This document shows, in pieces, positions 22,490 to 31,685 of a DNA stretch of 64,000 nucleotides (within the stretch, counting starts at the first letter, position 1; each line of letters opens with the position of its first letter). Source of the DNA: a virus; the IMG/VR virus record IMGVR_UViG_3300017788_000019, positions 1-64,000 of that record. One strand, written 5' to 3'. The notes below the pieces were generated by a model, which had not been told where the DNA came from, did no database searches, and worked only from the letters and a program-made list of their open reading frames with translations. The translations under genes were made by a program, and so were the position numbers.

Positions 22490-22891
22490 ATGGCAAAAAC
22501 TTATACAGAAATTAAAAGAATAATTCAACCTTTATACCAAAGGTATAGAAATGTTTTCAGGGGTCCAAGAAATTCCGAAATGGAAAACATGGAAATGAAT
22601 AAAATTCTTATAGATATGCATAGGCTAGACGAATATATTTTAAATGTAGATGATAGAATATATGATGAACAGAGAATACTTGTAGGTCATGTTGATCCAG
22701 AAAAACCACAAATACATGAAGAATATTACGATGGAAAGTACTATATATTTAGCGATGTCCAATTTGAGTACTATGGCGACTCTGCTACTCCAGACTATTT
22801 GCAAATAGACACATTAGATACCGCAGCATCTAAGTTGACTAGGCTGTCTAAAAAAATTAAAATCCTAGAAAAAAGAAGGCTAAACGGATAA
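22490..22891 (+). CDS. Hypothetical tail-region protein
   Basis: 133 residues, not recognised. It has a basic N-terminus (KRIIQPLYQRYRNVFRGPR), an acidic Tyr-rich middle and a basic helical end (LSKKIKILEKRR). It is tightly packed between large structural genes, with eight bases before it and one after, so it is probably a small structural or assembly component. Confidence 0.5.
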   Translation: MAKTYTEIKRIIQPLYQRYRNVFRGPRNSEMENMEMNKILIDMHRLDEYILNVDDRIYDEQRILVGHVDPEKPQIHEEYYDGKYYIFSDVQFEYYGDSATPDYLQIDTLDTAASKLTRLSKKIKILEKRRLNG

Positions 22892-22892
22892 A

Positions 22893-24146
22893 ATGTCTGA
22901 ATTTATATATACACAAAAAAGAACTAAACAGTATAACGGCCCAGTTGACAGCGCTGACTGCAATGCAAGAATAGAAGAAAATTATAAAGATCTAGTTTAT
23001 TTATATAATAAATATAACGTAACAGACCAGAAACTGTCTGAAGCATTTCAAAGGGTTTTAAAAGATCACATATTTTTAAATCAATATATTAAAGATATGG
23101 ACGATAGAATTGCTGCACTAGAGGCTGCAGAGAATTTAATATCAATTCATAGCTACTCTCAGATTGATAACATAGCCATACCAAATGGCGAAGATGACAT
23201 TCAGGCTGACGAGGTTCTCTCCTATGATCCAATTTACAACGTTATTACTCTGCCTAAAATAGATGGAGCTTCACATTCTAAATTAAAGTTCTTTACTGGC
23301 GTAGAGGGTCAGATTATTCCAGATTTTTTTGAGACTAAAATATCAAACACTCTTCCAGGTGTAGACACACAGGGTGCCATACTTGATAGCACAAATGTAT
23401 ACAATGCCATTTTAGATAGATCTGATAAATACTGGAAGAGAAGTATTATCACCGATACAACATCGCCATTCGGTGCTCAAACTTATTTGTACATAAAAAT
23501 ACCAGCAGAATATACTGGCTCAAAAAAGACAAACTTTATTAAATTAAACCCATTTCCTTTATTTGGGGTTGACATTCTATCTGTTGAATACACGACTAAC
23601 GTTAACCCAACAATGACCCAAGAGGATGGATGGTACCCTCTAAATAGAGATAGATTATACGATGGAAACTCTGAGGCTGTTGGTAAAGTTCCACCCGGTG
23701 CATGGACAACAGTGGGTTCTGATTATGTATTAAACTCTGGTCCACTTGCATTCTATTTCCCAGAATTAGAAATTACTGCAATAAGACTGGTCATGAGACA
23801 AAAGAACTATCTTATTGAGAACAATAAGAAAATTTACACCTATGGCTTAAGCGATCTTGATATAAGATATGATAAGTTCTTGCCATCTGGAAGAATAATT
23901 CTTAAATTTGATGCCCCAGAAGGAGAATTAATAAGCTCAATCACAAGCGTAACTCCTAAGATTTACAATGTGTCTCCAGCTTTATTGTCTCAAGTATTTA
24001 GCCATAGGGTCATCTACCAAGATGGATCCATTTATACCCTAGAAAACCCTGGATCTTCTAACACTGTTTGGATAGAAGTTACCTTAACTGGACTGGCAGA
24101 TGGCACTGCACCTGTACTGTCTGATTTAATCGTAAATTATAACTAA
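22893..24146 (+). CDS. Structural protein with N-terminal coiled coil
   Basis: 417 residues. The first ~100 residues are helical (LKDHIFLNQYIKDMDDRIAA). The rest is beta-rich and ends in a domain with WIEVTLTGLADGTAPVLSDL, the style of virion attachment proteins. It is the last gene of the large structural block; a candidate late promoter follows it. Confidence 0.55.
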   Translation: MSEFIYTQKRTKQYNGPVDSADCNARIEENYKDLVYLYNKYNVTDQKLSEAFQRVLKDHIFLNQYIKDMDDRIAALEAAENLISIHSYSQIDNIAIPNGEDDIQADEVLSYDPIYNVITLPKIDGASHSKLKFFTGVEGQIIPDFFETKISNTLPGVDTQGAILDSTNVYNAILDRSDKYWKRSIITDTTSPFGAQTYLYIKIPAEYTGSKKTNFIKLNPFPLFGVDILSVEYTTNVNPTMTQEDGWYPLNRDRLYDGNSEAVGKVPPGAWTTVGSDYVLNSGPLAFYFPELEITAIRLVMRQKNYLIENNKKIYTYGLSDLDIRYDKFLPSGRIILKFDAPEGELISSITSVTPKIYNVSPALLSQVFSHRVIYQDGSIYTLENPGSSNTVWIEVTLTGLADGTAPVLSDLIVNYN

Positions 24147-24163
24147 ACATAGCACTATTCATA

Positions 24164-24172
24164 ATTACTATA
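24164..24172 (+). promoter_or_regulatory. ATTACTATA motif, candidate late promoter
   Basis: One of six exact copies in the window. It lies 31 bases before the ATG of the 24204 gene, in the intergenic gap after the large structural genes. It resembles a -10-type element; no clear -35 is conserved. Confidence 0.55.
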
Positions 24173-24189
24173 TAAGCTTAAGAGCTTAT
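24172..24189 (+). promoter_or_regulatory. 5' leader hairpin
   Basis: ATAAGCT and AGCTTAT form a perfect seven-base-pair stem around TAAG, immediately after the ATTACTATA motif and just before an AAGGAG ribosome-binding site. A 5' hairpin of this sort could stabilise the message for a highly expressed protein (inference). Confidence 0.5.
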
Positions 24190-24203
24190 CCAAGGAGACT
24201 ATA

Positions 24204-24836
24204 ATGGCTACTTTTTATGTAGGACCTCGTCCTGTACTTAGAGGTCAAAACACTGCAGAGATGGTCAATCCATATACCACAATGACTGGCAAGTCTAAGG
24301 GTTCGGGGACCTACTCATACTATCCGCTATATGCAACCAGCCAGCTTTTGGATGGTGCACCAGATAATCATCATGTTCCTGGAACCGGTCGTCATCCTGG
24401 CAGTGTATTGCTTTCTCAAATTTTCAATGGAACTACCCTTTATGTCCATCCCCTTTCTGGCACCTTTGCTGATGGCGTTGGTTATGATGGTGCTAGATTC
24501 CGTCCAATGGAGTACAAGGGCCTAGCGGGCGCTGCTGCTTTCCCAGCTAGTTTCGGTCACGCTGATAGAGCAAGCGATTACAGCTACAATAACTATATAT
24601 TTGACGGTGTAACCTCATCTAACGTTTTTGCCAACACAGGTCATGCCCAAAGAACTGATGCACAAGGGGCTCCGGCTTCATTTGGATCTTTTAGACCAGA
24701 CGAGTATAATGGACTTGCCAGCACAAAGGTATTTACCGCTGGCTATGGACAGGCTATTCCAACAGATTACGATAACGAATATGGAAAAAATAAAGTTCAA
24801 GAGTGGAGAGGTGTACCCTCTTCAAGAGCTCTCTAA
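24204..24836 (+). CDS. Structural protein with internal repeat
   Basis: 210 residues, Gly/Ala/Tyr-rich, function not recognised. Two copies of a ~45-residue repeat are visible: FRPMEYKGLAGAAAF...DY and FRPDEYNGLASTKVF...DY, each followed by a GV. It has its own strong ribosome-binding site (AAGGAG), a leader hairpin and a candidate late promoter, so it may be abundant in the virion. I saw no signal peptide or membrane segment. Confidence 0.65.
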   Translation: MATFYVGPRPVLRGQNTAEMVNPYTTMTGKSKGSGTYSYYPLYATSQLLDGAPDNHHVPGTGRHPGSVLLSQIFNGTTLYVHPLSGTFADGVGYDGARFRPMEYKGLAGAAAFPASFGHADRASDYSYNNYIFDGVTSSNVFANTGHAQRTDAQGAPASFGSFRPDEYNGLASTKVFTAGYGQAIPTDYDNEYGKNKVQEWRGVPSSRAL

Positions 24837-25089
24837 TTATTTTAGTTCTCCTATTAATTTAGAGAAAGATTCTAGGTTAACAGGTTTAATCGGATGGGCA
24901 GCCTTAATAACTTTTGTTGTTGGATATGATATATTCGCCATCAAAAGTCAAAAAGCAGAAACTCTAACTAGAAGTTTCTGGAGATTATCAGACGGTAAAC
25001 TGTCTAAGTTTCCAGTTCTTGCAGCTTGGGTGATCGTAACAGCTCACTTAATGTTAGAGAAAGATGTTAGAAAAAAAATAAGCAAATAG
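24781..25089 (+). CDS. Small membrane protein
   Basis: About 102 residues if it starts at ATG 24781, overlapping the previous gene by 56 bases; a GTG near 24811 is an alternative start. It has one clear membrane segment (LIGWAALITFVVGYDIFAI) and a second hydrophobic stretch (FPVLAAWVIVTAHLML), with a basic tail. It is followed by a strong terminator. The role is unknown; a holin-like or membrane accessory function is possible. Confidence 0.6.
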   Translation: MEKIKFKSGEVYPLQELSNYFSSPINLEKDSRLTGLIGWAALITFVVGYDIFAIKSQKAETLTRSFWRLSDGKLSKFPVLAAWVIVTAHLMLEKDVRKKISK

Positions 25090-25152
25090 TTTTCACGCTG
25101 AAATTATCTGCTCTAGTAATGATATACTATACTAGGCGGACAGCGAGAGATT

Positions 25153-25183
25153 CCCGCTCATTATGAGCGGGCTTTTCTCTTTT
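25153..25183 (+). terminator. Rho-independent terminator
   Basis: CCCGCTCA and TGAGCGGG form an eight-base-pair stem with a TTA loop, followed by CTTTTCTCTTTT. It separates the structural block from the metabolism genes. Confidence 0.9.
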
Positions 25184-25234
25184 ACAGTCTCTTTTATAGG
25201 TTTCAATAAGTTTAGGTAGAAGTATAAAGGTAGT

Positions 25235-25942
25235 ATGTTAATCGAAGATCTGCAAAAGGTTGTTTCTGGCGAATCACTGCCAACAAATGTTGCAGACATG
25301 TACCTGAGAATATATGTTTCCGACATTGATTGGAGACCCCACATTGCCAAGTTCTGGGCAAATACTAAAAACAAAATAGCTGAAGAAGAAGCAGCAAAAG
25401 CTCACATGCGAAAGTCAATAGCTTGCGCCAGTCTTATTCCAGTTTTTGACAAAAAAGCTATTCCAGATCCACCTCAAAACCTTTTATTTTGGTGCCCAAC
25501 ATGGTCTCAGTTTAATGAAAAAAACTGGGTTGATATATATAAAAAAGTTGTTGAAGACGATATAAGAATAAGAAACAATAGGAAAAAACTTTTACAATAT
25601 GGTGTTGTAGATAGTATTGATTATTTACCTCTAACAAGACAGGCTTTCAATTGGCTATACATGAAAGCAGAAGAGTCAAATTCAATAGGCGATAATAAAG
25701 AAGATTTAGTAAAGAAGTTTGAAAACTTAGTCAGAATATATGGCGGAGCTGTTATCTGCAACGTTTTTAGCAAGCATGAAAGTAATATTTCTAAGGTTTT
25801 GAATTGGAGAAGTGGCTATTTTATAGAGAAAGAAATCTATAAGATTTATACGCCAGAACAAATAAATAAGATAAAACAAACGGAAATATCAAAGATAGAT
25901 CCAAAGCACGTAAAGAAACTAACCAAGAACAAGGAGTCATGA
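25235..25942 (+). CDS. Hypothetical protein upstream of ribonucleotide reductase
   Basis: 235 residues, mostly helical, charged, no motif recognised. Trp and Cys residues are scattered (LLFWCPTWSQF), and the C-terminus is Lys-rich. It is the first gene after the terminator and runs into the reductase with an overlapping start and stop, so the two are probably co-expressed. Confidence 0.6.
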   Translation: MLIEDLQKVVSGESLPTNVADMYLRIYVSDIDWRPHIAKFWANTKNKIAEEEAAKAHMRKSIACASLIPVFDKKAIPDPPQNLLFWCPTWSQFNEKNWVDIYKKVVEDDIRIRNNRKKLLQYGVVDSIDYLPLTRQAFNWLYMKAEESNSIGDNKEDLVKKFENLVRIYGGAVICNVFSKHESNISKVLNWRSGYFIEKEIYKIYTPEQINKIKQTEISKIDPKHVKKLTKNKES

Positions 25943-28056
25943 TGTCCACTGAGACGGGAACACAAGAACAAACAACTACCAATTTCAACCCAGCAGCGGG
26001 TAATATAAAAATTGCCAATATGTTCTCTTTTAGGATAAGTGATGAATTTCTTTCTGGATATAAAACTAAGACTCCTCCATTTGGGTACAAAGATGCTGGC
26101 GGTAACTCTGTAGGTGAAATAACGTTTCTTAGAACATACTCTCGTTTAAAAGAAGATGACACCAAAGAAACATGGGTTGATGTATGCGAAAGAGTTATTA
26201 ACGGAATGTACTCTTTGCAGAAAGACCACTGCAAGAGAAATAGACTTCCTTGGAACGACGCTAAAGCACAGGCTTCAGCTAAAGAAGCATTTGATCGTTT
26301 ATTTAATTTAAAGTGGACACCACCAGGTCGTGGTCTTTGGGTCATGGGGACTCAGATTGTAAATGTTCAAAGAAACTCAGCTGCCCTGCAGAACTGCGCC
26401 TTTGTCTCTACTGCTGAAATGAACAAGTTTAATCCAGCCAAACCGTTTGCATTTCTTATGGAAGCTTCAATGCTTGGCGTAGGAGTGGGTTTTGATGATA
26501 AGGGCGCAGATAAAGATTTTCTAATTTATGAACCATCAAAGCCTGCTGTTGTTGAGGTCATAGAAGACAGTAGAGAGGGATGGGTTCAGTCTGTAACCAA
26601 TCTTATTAATTCATATCTAAAGGCTGATCAGAGTCCAATTGAATTTGACTATTCTCTAGTGCGCCCTGCTGGTATTCCAATTAAAACTTTTGGCGGAACA
26701 GCATCAGGGCCTGGTCCATTGATTAAACTTCACACCGTAATTAACAAATTGTTTAAAGGAAGAGATGGCGACAAACTTACCAGAAAAGATATAGCTGACA
26801 TCGGTAACCTAATTGGTGTTTGTGTTGTATCAGGAAACGTAAGAAGATCAGCAGAACTTCTTATAGGAAGAATTGACGACCAAGATTTTTTGAACCTTAA
26901 GAACTCGGAAGTATTTCCAGAAAGAAACTCATATGACTCAGAGAATCCTGGCTGGGGTTGGATGTCCAATAACTCAGTAGAAGTTTCTGTAGGTCAGGAT
27001 CTTTTCCCAATTGTAGATGGAATTGCTAGAAATGGTGAGCCAGGAGTTATATGGCTTGACATGTCCAGAAAGTATGGTCGCCTTGCAGACGCTCCTAATA
27101 ATAAAGACTGGCGTGTAGCTGGCTATAACCCCTGCGCAGAACAGTCTCTGGAATCATATGAATGCTGCACCCTTGTAGAGACTTATCTCAATCGTCATGA
27201 TTCACTAGAGGACTATAAGAGAACCCTTAAGTTTGCATACCTATATGCCAAAACAGTAACCCTACTCCCAACACACTGGGAAGAGACTAATGCAATTATG
27301 CAACGCAACCGTCGTATTGGCACTTCAATGTCCGGTGTTGCAAACTTTGCAGATCGCGTAGGCATGCCAGTGCTTAGAGATTGGATGGACGAAGGCTATA
27401 AGACAATAAAGAATTATGACACTGTTTATTCCGAATGGCTTGGTATTCGTGAATCCATTAAGATGACAACAGTTAAGCCATCGGGTACTGTTTCAATTCT
27501 TGCAGGTGAATCACCAGGCGTTCATTGGACTCCAGGTGGCAAGTATTTCAACAGAACCATTAGATTCTCCAATACAGAACCAATGCTAGAGTTATTTAGA
27601 ATGGCTAATTATATTGTTGAGCCAGCTTCAGAATCGCCAGATACAACTTCTGTAGTTTATTTCCCAATTAAATCAGACGCAAACAGATCAGAAAAAGAAG
27701 TTACAATCTTTGAAAAGATGGCACTAGCCGCAGCTGCTCAGAGATATTGGTCTGACAACTCAGTTTCTGTAACTATTTCATTTGACGCAGAAAAAGAAAA
27801 GGACTATGTAGGGACAGTACTTCACATGTATGATGGCCAGCTTAAGACAGTGTCTTTCTTGCCAGAAGGCAATATGACATACCCGCAAATGCCATATACT
27901 CAGATTACAGAAGAAGAGTATGAATCTTATACTGGTAAATTATTCCCAATTGACTTTACCGGAGTTTATGCTGGTATGGCTTCTGATGCTATAGGCGAAA
28001 ACTATTGCACCACGGATGCATGTGAAATTAAATTTATAAAGGAAAACAATAAGTAA
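25942..28056 (+). CDS. nrdJ: Class II (adenosylcobalamin-dependent) ribonucleotide reductase
   Basis: About 704 residues; ATG 25942 is five bases after AAGGAG, and ATG 25939 is an in-frame alternative. Recognisable features are PPGRGLWVMGT, the active-site cysteine in LQNCAFVS, the radical-site motif NPCAEQ with a downstream Glu, and a C-terminal CTTDAC pair as in the monomeric Lactobacillus-type triphosphate reductase. It makes deoxynucleotides using vitamin B12 coenzyme, so it works with or without oxygen. It sits with ThyX and dCMP deaminase, a nucleotide supply set. Confidence 0.92.
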   Translation: MSTETGTQEQTTTNFNPAAGNIKIANMFSFRISDEFLSGYKTKTPPFGYKDAGGNSVGEITFLRTYSRLKEDDTKETWVDVCERVINGMYSLQKDHCKRNRLPWNDAKAQASAKEAFDRLFNLKWTPPGRGLWVMGTQIVNVQRNSAALQNCAFVSTAEMNKFNPAKPFAFLMEASMLGVGVGFDDKGADKDFLIYEPSKPAVVEVIEDSREGWVQSVTNLINSYLKADQSPIEFDYSLVRPAGIPIKTFGGTASGPGPLIKLHTVINKLFKGRDGDKLTRKDIADIGNLIGVCVVSGNVRRSAELLIGRIDDQDFLNLKNSEVFPERNSYDSENPGWGWMSNNSVEVSVGQDLFPIVDGIARNGEPGVIWLDMSRKYGRLADAPNNKDWRVAGYNPCAEQSLESYECCTLVETYLNRHDSLEDYKRTLKFAYLYAKTVTLLPTHWEETNAIMQRNRRIGTSMSGVANFADRVGMPVLRDWMDEGYKTIKNYDTVYSEWLGIRESIKMTTVKPSGTVSILAGESPGVHWTPGGKYFNRTIRFSNTEPMLELFRMANYIVEPASESPDTTSVVYFPIKSDANRSEKEVTIFEKMALAAAAQRYWSDNSVSVTISFDAEKEKDYVGTVLHMYDGQLKTVSFLPEGNMTYPQMPYTQITEEEYESYTGKLFPIDFTGVYAGMASDAIGENYCTTDACEIKFIKENNK

Positions 28057-28065
28057 AAGATAATT

Positions 28066-28434
28066 ATGTCAGAATTTGAAGATGATGATATAGATAAAAT
28101 CTTTGAAGAAATGATAGGATCTGACGGCCTTGAAGATATGAAATCACAGGGCGTTGATGCTATTATTAATATAGAAAAAGTTTCCACGGAGTCTCTTCTC
28201 AAGGAATTTAATTTTATAATTCAATCTTTATCTAGAGCTACAACCCATGTGGCGGAGTTAGCTATTAGTTTTATGTCCATAGAAGACTACGCTTTAGACG
28301 ATGATTTAAGAGATTTACTAGGAACTATATACAAGTTAACAGAAGATTTAGATGAGTATATGGTAGAATTATTTATAGAAGAATCTGAATTGCTAAAAGA
28401 TGAAGAAAGTCAAGAAGACGAAGAAGATGAGTGA
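28066..28434 (+). CDS. Hypothetical acidic protein
   Basis: 122 residues, very acidic at both ends (start EFEDDDIDKIFEE, end EESQEDEEDE) with a helical core. It overlaps the thyX start by eight bases. No family recognised. Confidence 0.55.
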   Translation: MSEFEDDDIDKIFEEMIGSDGLEDMKSQGVDAIINIEKVSTESLLKEFNFIIQSLSRATTHVAELAISFMSIEDYALDDDLRDLLGTIYKLTEDLDEYMVELFIEESELLKDEESQEDEEDE

Positions 28435-29134
28435 AAATAACTTAATAACAGTTTTACAAAATGGTTATGTAAGATTAGTAGACCACATGGGTTCTGATCT
28501 TTCGGTGGTGAATGCAGCAAGAGCTTCTTTTGCCAAAGAAAGCAGTGAGTTTTCTACCAATGATGCAAGATTGATAGACTTCTTAGCTAGAGAAAACCAT
28601 ATGTCTCCATTTCGCCATGCTTTCATGACATTTGAATTTAAAGCACCGTTGATGGTTGCAAGACAGCACTGGAAATATGTTGTTGGCTCTGACCATACCA
28701 TGGACTCATGGAATGAATCTTCCAGAAGATATATAACAATGGATCCAGAATTTTATATACCAAAGTCAGATCAGTGGCGTCTTGCTCCAGAAGACAAGAA
28801 ACAAGGTTCTGCTGGTTTGAGCGATCCTTTTACTGGGGCAGCTTTATCTGAACAGTTAATTAGATATATTGAACAAGGTGAAGCTTATTATAACTTAGCT
28901 ATGGAATCAGGCATAGCTCCAGAGCAAGCAAGACTGTTCCTGCCAGCTTACGCTATGCATGTTGTTTATAGGTGGTCGTGCAGTCTTCAGTCCGTTGCAC
29001 TATTCCTAGTGCAAAGACTGGAAGAGCAGTCACAGGAAGAAATTAGAGAATACGCTCAGGCAGTTTTAGAGCTAGTAAAAGATTTATATCCAGTATCTAT
29101 AAAGGCTTTAGTCGGCAAGTACTCGTATGCTTAA
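28427..29134 (+). CDS. thyX: Flavin-dependent thymidylate synthase
   Basis: About 235 residues from ATG 28427. The ThyX signature is present in the phage-type form: VARQHWKYV, an insertion, then SWNESSRRY. The C-terminal block EQARLFLPAYAM with the SVALFLVQRL helix also fits. It converts dUMP to dTMP using FAD and methylene-tetrahydrofolate. It lies between the reductase and dCMP deaminase genes, which feed the same pathway. Confidence 0.92.
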   Translation: MSENNLITVLQNGYVRLVDHMGSDLSVVNAARASFAKESSEFSTNDARLIDFLARENHMSPFRHAFMTFEFKAPLMVARQHWKYVVGSDHTMDSWNESSRRYITMDPEFYIPKSDQWRLAPEDKKQGSAGLSDPFTGAALSEQLIRYIEQGEAYYNLAMESGIAPEQARLFLPAYAMHVVYRWSCSLQSVALFLVQRLEEQSQEEIREYAQAVLELVKDLYPVSIKALVGKYSYA

Positions 29135-29291
29135 TATTTTATACATATTATTATTTTCATTGGCAATAAACTGGATGATTAGCTTGTCAATATTGTTTCA
29201 GGTATCAGAAAATAAGAATATAAAGATTAGATCTGGTATACTGTTGTTCTTATCGGGAATAATTAGCGGGTATTTAGTTTACTTATTATGA
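29127..29291 (+). CDS. Small membrane protein
   Basis: 54 residues (ATG 29127), overlapping the thyX stop and sharing an ATGA with the deaminase. Two hydrophobic segments (ILYILLFSLAINWMISLSIL and GILLFLSGIISGYLVYLL) flank a short basic loop, giving a hairpin membrane protein. Function unknown. Confidence 0.6.
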   Translation: MLNILYILLFSLAINWMISLSILFQVSENKNIKIRSGILLFLSGIISGYLVYLL

Positions 29292-29746
29292 CTTATGGTG
29301 ATTTAACAAGAAAAGATCTGCAATATATGCAGATGTGCTACAGCGCAGCAACAATCTTTTCAACATGCGGAAAGAAAAAATATGCAGCCATACTGGTAGA
29401 TGAGTATGGTCATATAGTTGGCTTTGGATATAACGGTGGACCAAGTGGCTCCGTACACTGTGAAGACGGAGGATGTCCTAGATTTGAAGAGATGTCGCCT
29501 AGTGGATTTAGCTATGACAATTGTATAGCTATACACGCAGAGGCTAACGCACTACTGCACTCCGATTACAGTTCAAGACCAAAAAAGCTTTATGTCAATG
29601 GGCCCCCATGTTTATCGTGTGCTAAACTAGTAGCCAACAGCACTATAACTGACGTGTATTATGTGTCAGATGACGACTATAAAAACTGGGATGCAGTAGA
29701 ACAATTCCTCAATTCATGCAACGTCGTAACTCATAGGGTAAAATAG
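29288..29746 (+). CDS. dCMP deaminase
   Basis: 152 residues. The zinc motifs are intact: HAEANAL and PPCLSCAKL. An extra Cys/His-rich loop (HCEDGGCPRF) is typical of phage deoxycytidylate deaminases and binds a second zinc. It converts dCMP to dUMP, the substrate of the neighbouring ThyX. Confidence 0.9.
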   Translation: MTYGDLTRKDLQYMQMCYSAATIFSTCGKKKYAAILVDEYGHIVGFGYNGGPSGSVHCEDGGCPRFEEMSPSGFSYDNCIAIHAEANALLHSDYSSRPKKLYVNGPPCLSCAKLVANSTITDVYYVSDDDYKNWDAVEQFLNSCNVVTHRVK

Positions 29747-29982
29747 TGGCAGCATCAAAGGTTAATTATTTAGTTATTTACTCTGGCCATAGTCAGGTGT
29801 ACGGATGCTCTTCAAAGAAGATAGCACTTGAATCAGCTCCACCTGAAGGTTGCTCTATGGCAGACAAAAGGGTTTTATTTATAACATTTGAACCAGATAC
29901 AAACAATCTTTCTGTATACAAGGTTGATGATGAAGAGGTTCAGGGCGCAGATATTAAAGAAAGAAAAGAAAACAGAAAATGA
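29746..29982 (+). CDS. Hypothetical protein
   Basis: 78 residues with a GTG start overlapping the deaminase stop. It begins with a beta-rich segment (VNYLVIYSGHSQVYGCSS) and ends basic. No family recognised. Confidence 0.5.
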   Translation: MAASKVNYLVIYSGHSQVYGCSSKKIALESAPPEGCSMADKRVLFITFEPDTNNLSVYKVDDEEVQGADIKERKENRK

Positions 29983-30212
29983 GTAAAGGGCTAAAGAAAA
30001 AATTATCTATCAAATTAATGCCAGGTCAAGCTGCATTTGTAACTGACGTAGAGGTGCTTCAGCATATCGCAGACACTTATCTTCAGTTCGGAGAAGCATG
30101 TGAGGATAAGAATGAAAAAAATTCTTGGCTATCCGTCTCTGAAGATATAGTTAACTGGATCAACGAAACATATCATTCAGGACAGGAAGATGAACAAGAA
30201 GAAGACTGGTGA
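29979..30212 (+). CDS. Hypothetical protein
   Basis: 77 residues with an ATGA overlap with the upstream gene. Basic N-terminus, then a helical acidic body. No family recognised; probably a small nucleotide-block accessory. Confidence 0.5.
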   Translation: MSKGLKKKLSIKLMPGQAAFVTDVEVLQHIADTYLQFGEACEDKNEKNSWLSVSEDIVNWINETYHSGQEDEQEEDW

Positions 30213-30474
30213 AGTTACTCCCTTTTTGCTTATATGTTTTTCTGTAGGCTTAATATTTGGATCTATAAGTAAGAACAAGTTTAAAAAAAATATTAAAAGC
30301 AATTCTATTACACTGCAAAACTATGTTAATAGGCTTCGTGAGTTTGACTTAACTGAAGAGCAATCGGCGTCAGATTTATTTTTTGAATTAACCTCTATAG
30401 GTTTTGATCCAAATAGCGCTTTTGATATAGTCATAAAAGAATGTATTAAAGTTGGAGAGAAGTTTAATGATTGA
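30190..30474 (+). CDS. Small membrane-anchored protein
   Basis: 94 residues, overlapping the previous gene by 23 bases. One N-terminal membrane segment (FLLICFSVGLIFGSI) is followed by a basic stretch and a soluble helical domain with an acidic FDLTEEQSASDLFFEL part. Not recognised. Confidence 0.5.
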   Translation: MNKKKTGEVTPFLLICFSVGLIFGSISKNKFKKNIKSNSITLQNYVNRLREFDLTEEQSASDLFFELTSIGFDPNSAFDIVIKECIKVGEKFND

Positions 30475-31282
30475 TTTATGTGTCGTAAACCACAATACGA
30501 GACCACTGCTGCAAAGATTTTTGGACACTTTGCATTCTGACTTAAATGGTCCAAATGGCGCGCTCGTAAAAACATGGAATCTGTATATTACAGATAACAA
30601 TTCTACTGATGATTTTATTCCATGGATAAGACAAAATGAAGAGCGCTATCTAATAGATAGAACTTATTTGAGACAAAATATAGGATACTCTGCAGCTATA
30701 AACATGATGGCGAGCAAGAGTGATGGTGATATTGTAGGGGTTTTAAATGGTGACGTATGGATGACATCAGCAGACTGTATAAAGATACAAAATATTTTTG
30801 ATGATAATCCAAACATTCATATTCTTGGTCCAAAACAAAGAGATGAAAATGGTTTTGTGACTCACGCTGGAATTGTGGGAACTAACACCGCTCCAAAGCA
30901 TAGAGGCTGGAGAGAACACGATCCACAAGACGTTCTCTATAAAGATAGAATTAACTGTGTTACGGTATCTGGATCTGCATATTTTGTACGCAGAAAAGTA
31001 TGGGATACACTAACTAACAACGAAAAATATAGAGAAATGTATCCTGATGCAATAGGTGCATTCCTACCAACTCCCCATTATTATGAGGAGACTTGGTGTT
31101 CGTATTTTGCTAGACATCTCGGGTACAATGTTGTGTACGATGGTTCTGTATCAATCGGCCATAGCTGGCACGCATCTACTCCAAAACCAGGTCAAGGAAT
31201 AAGCCACGCTGACAGATATTTTCCTATCTCAAGAGAGATATTTAGAAAAGCATGTGATTATATAGGAATAGAAAGAGATTAA
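30467..31282 (+). CDS. Glycosyltransferase family 2
   Basis: About 271 residues from ATG 30467. GT-A features are visible: VVNHNT near the start, TDNNSTD, a NIGYSAAINMMA acceptor-loop pattern and NGDV as the DXD-like metal site. It transfers a nucleotide-activated sugar; the target could be phage DNA, a virion protein or a host glycan. It is one of several glycosyltransferases in the window. Confidence 0.82.
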   Translation: MIDLCVVNHNTRPLLQRFLDTLHSDLNGPNGALVKTWNLYITDNNSTDDFIPWIRQNEERYLIDRTYLRQNIGYSAAINMMASKSDGDIVGVLNGDVWMTSADCIKIQNIFDDNPNIHILGPKQRDENGFVTHAGIVGTNTAPKHRGWREHDPQDVLYKDRINCVTVSGSAYFVRRKVWDTLTNNEKYREMYPDAIGAFLPTPHYYEETWCSYFARHLGYNVVYDGSVSIGHSWHASTPKPGQGISHADRYFPISREIFRKACDYIGIERD

Positions 31283-31283
31283 A

Positions 31284-31685
31284 ATGACGAATAAATTAAA
31301 CCCTTGGATTTATAATGCAGAAGTAAAAAAAGTAGTTGATGGTGATACGTTTGATATTATTATTGATCTTGGATTTAAGGTAAAACTTGATGCAAGAGTT
31401 CGCCTTTATGGAGTTAATACTCCTGAAAGCAGAACAAAAGATCTGGAAGAAAAAAAAATGGGACTAGCTGCAAAAGAGTTTACTGATCAATGGTTAACAG
31501 CAGCTAATCTTAAAGTAAAGATTGAAACAGTTATTGATAAAAATGAAAAATATGGTAGAGTTCTTGCTAGAGTGTGGAATGAATCTGGCGCATGTTTAAA
31601 TACAGATATAGTTGCGTCTGGCTTGGCTAGAGAGTATTATGGTGTAGGGGACAAAACATTCAAAGAGTTCAAGAAAGATAAATAA
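31284..31685 (+). CDS. Thermonuclease-like (SNase) nuclease
   Basis: 133 residues. It carries the staphylococcal-nuclease signature: VVDGDTFDI, RVRLYGVNTPE, KYGRVLARVW, with the catalytic Arg and Glu positions present. There is no signal peptide, so it probably acts in the cell, for example in host DNA breakdown. It overlaps the next gene by one base. Confidence 0.88.
   Translation: MTNKLNPWIYNAEVKKVVDGDTFDIIIDLGFKVKLDARVRLYGVNTPESRTKDLEEKKMGLAAKEFTDQWLTAANLKVKIETVIDKNEKYGRVLARVWNESGACLNTDIVASGLAREYYGVGDKTFKEFKKDK

Noticed and set aside
25137-25171. CGG triplets at 25137 and 25168 as recoding sites
   Set aside because: They lie in a non-coding region and a terminator stem, outside any gene.
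25090-25234. tRNA gene in the intergenic gap
   Set aside because: The gap contains a terminator hairpin but no cloverleaf or TpsiC-like GTTC arm. I found no tRNA in the other gaps either, so any special glycine tRNA must be elsewhere.
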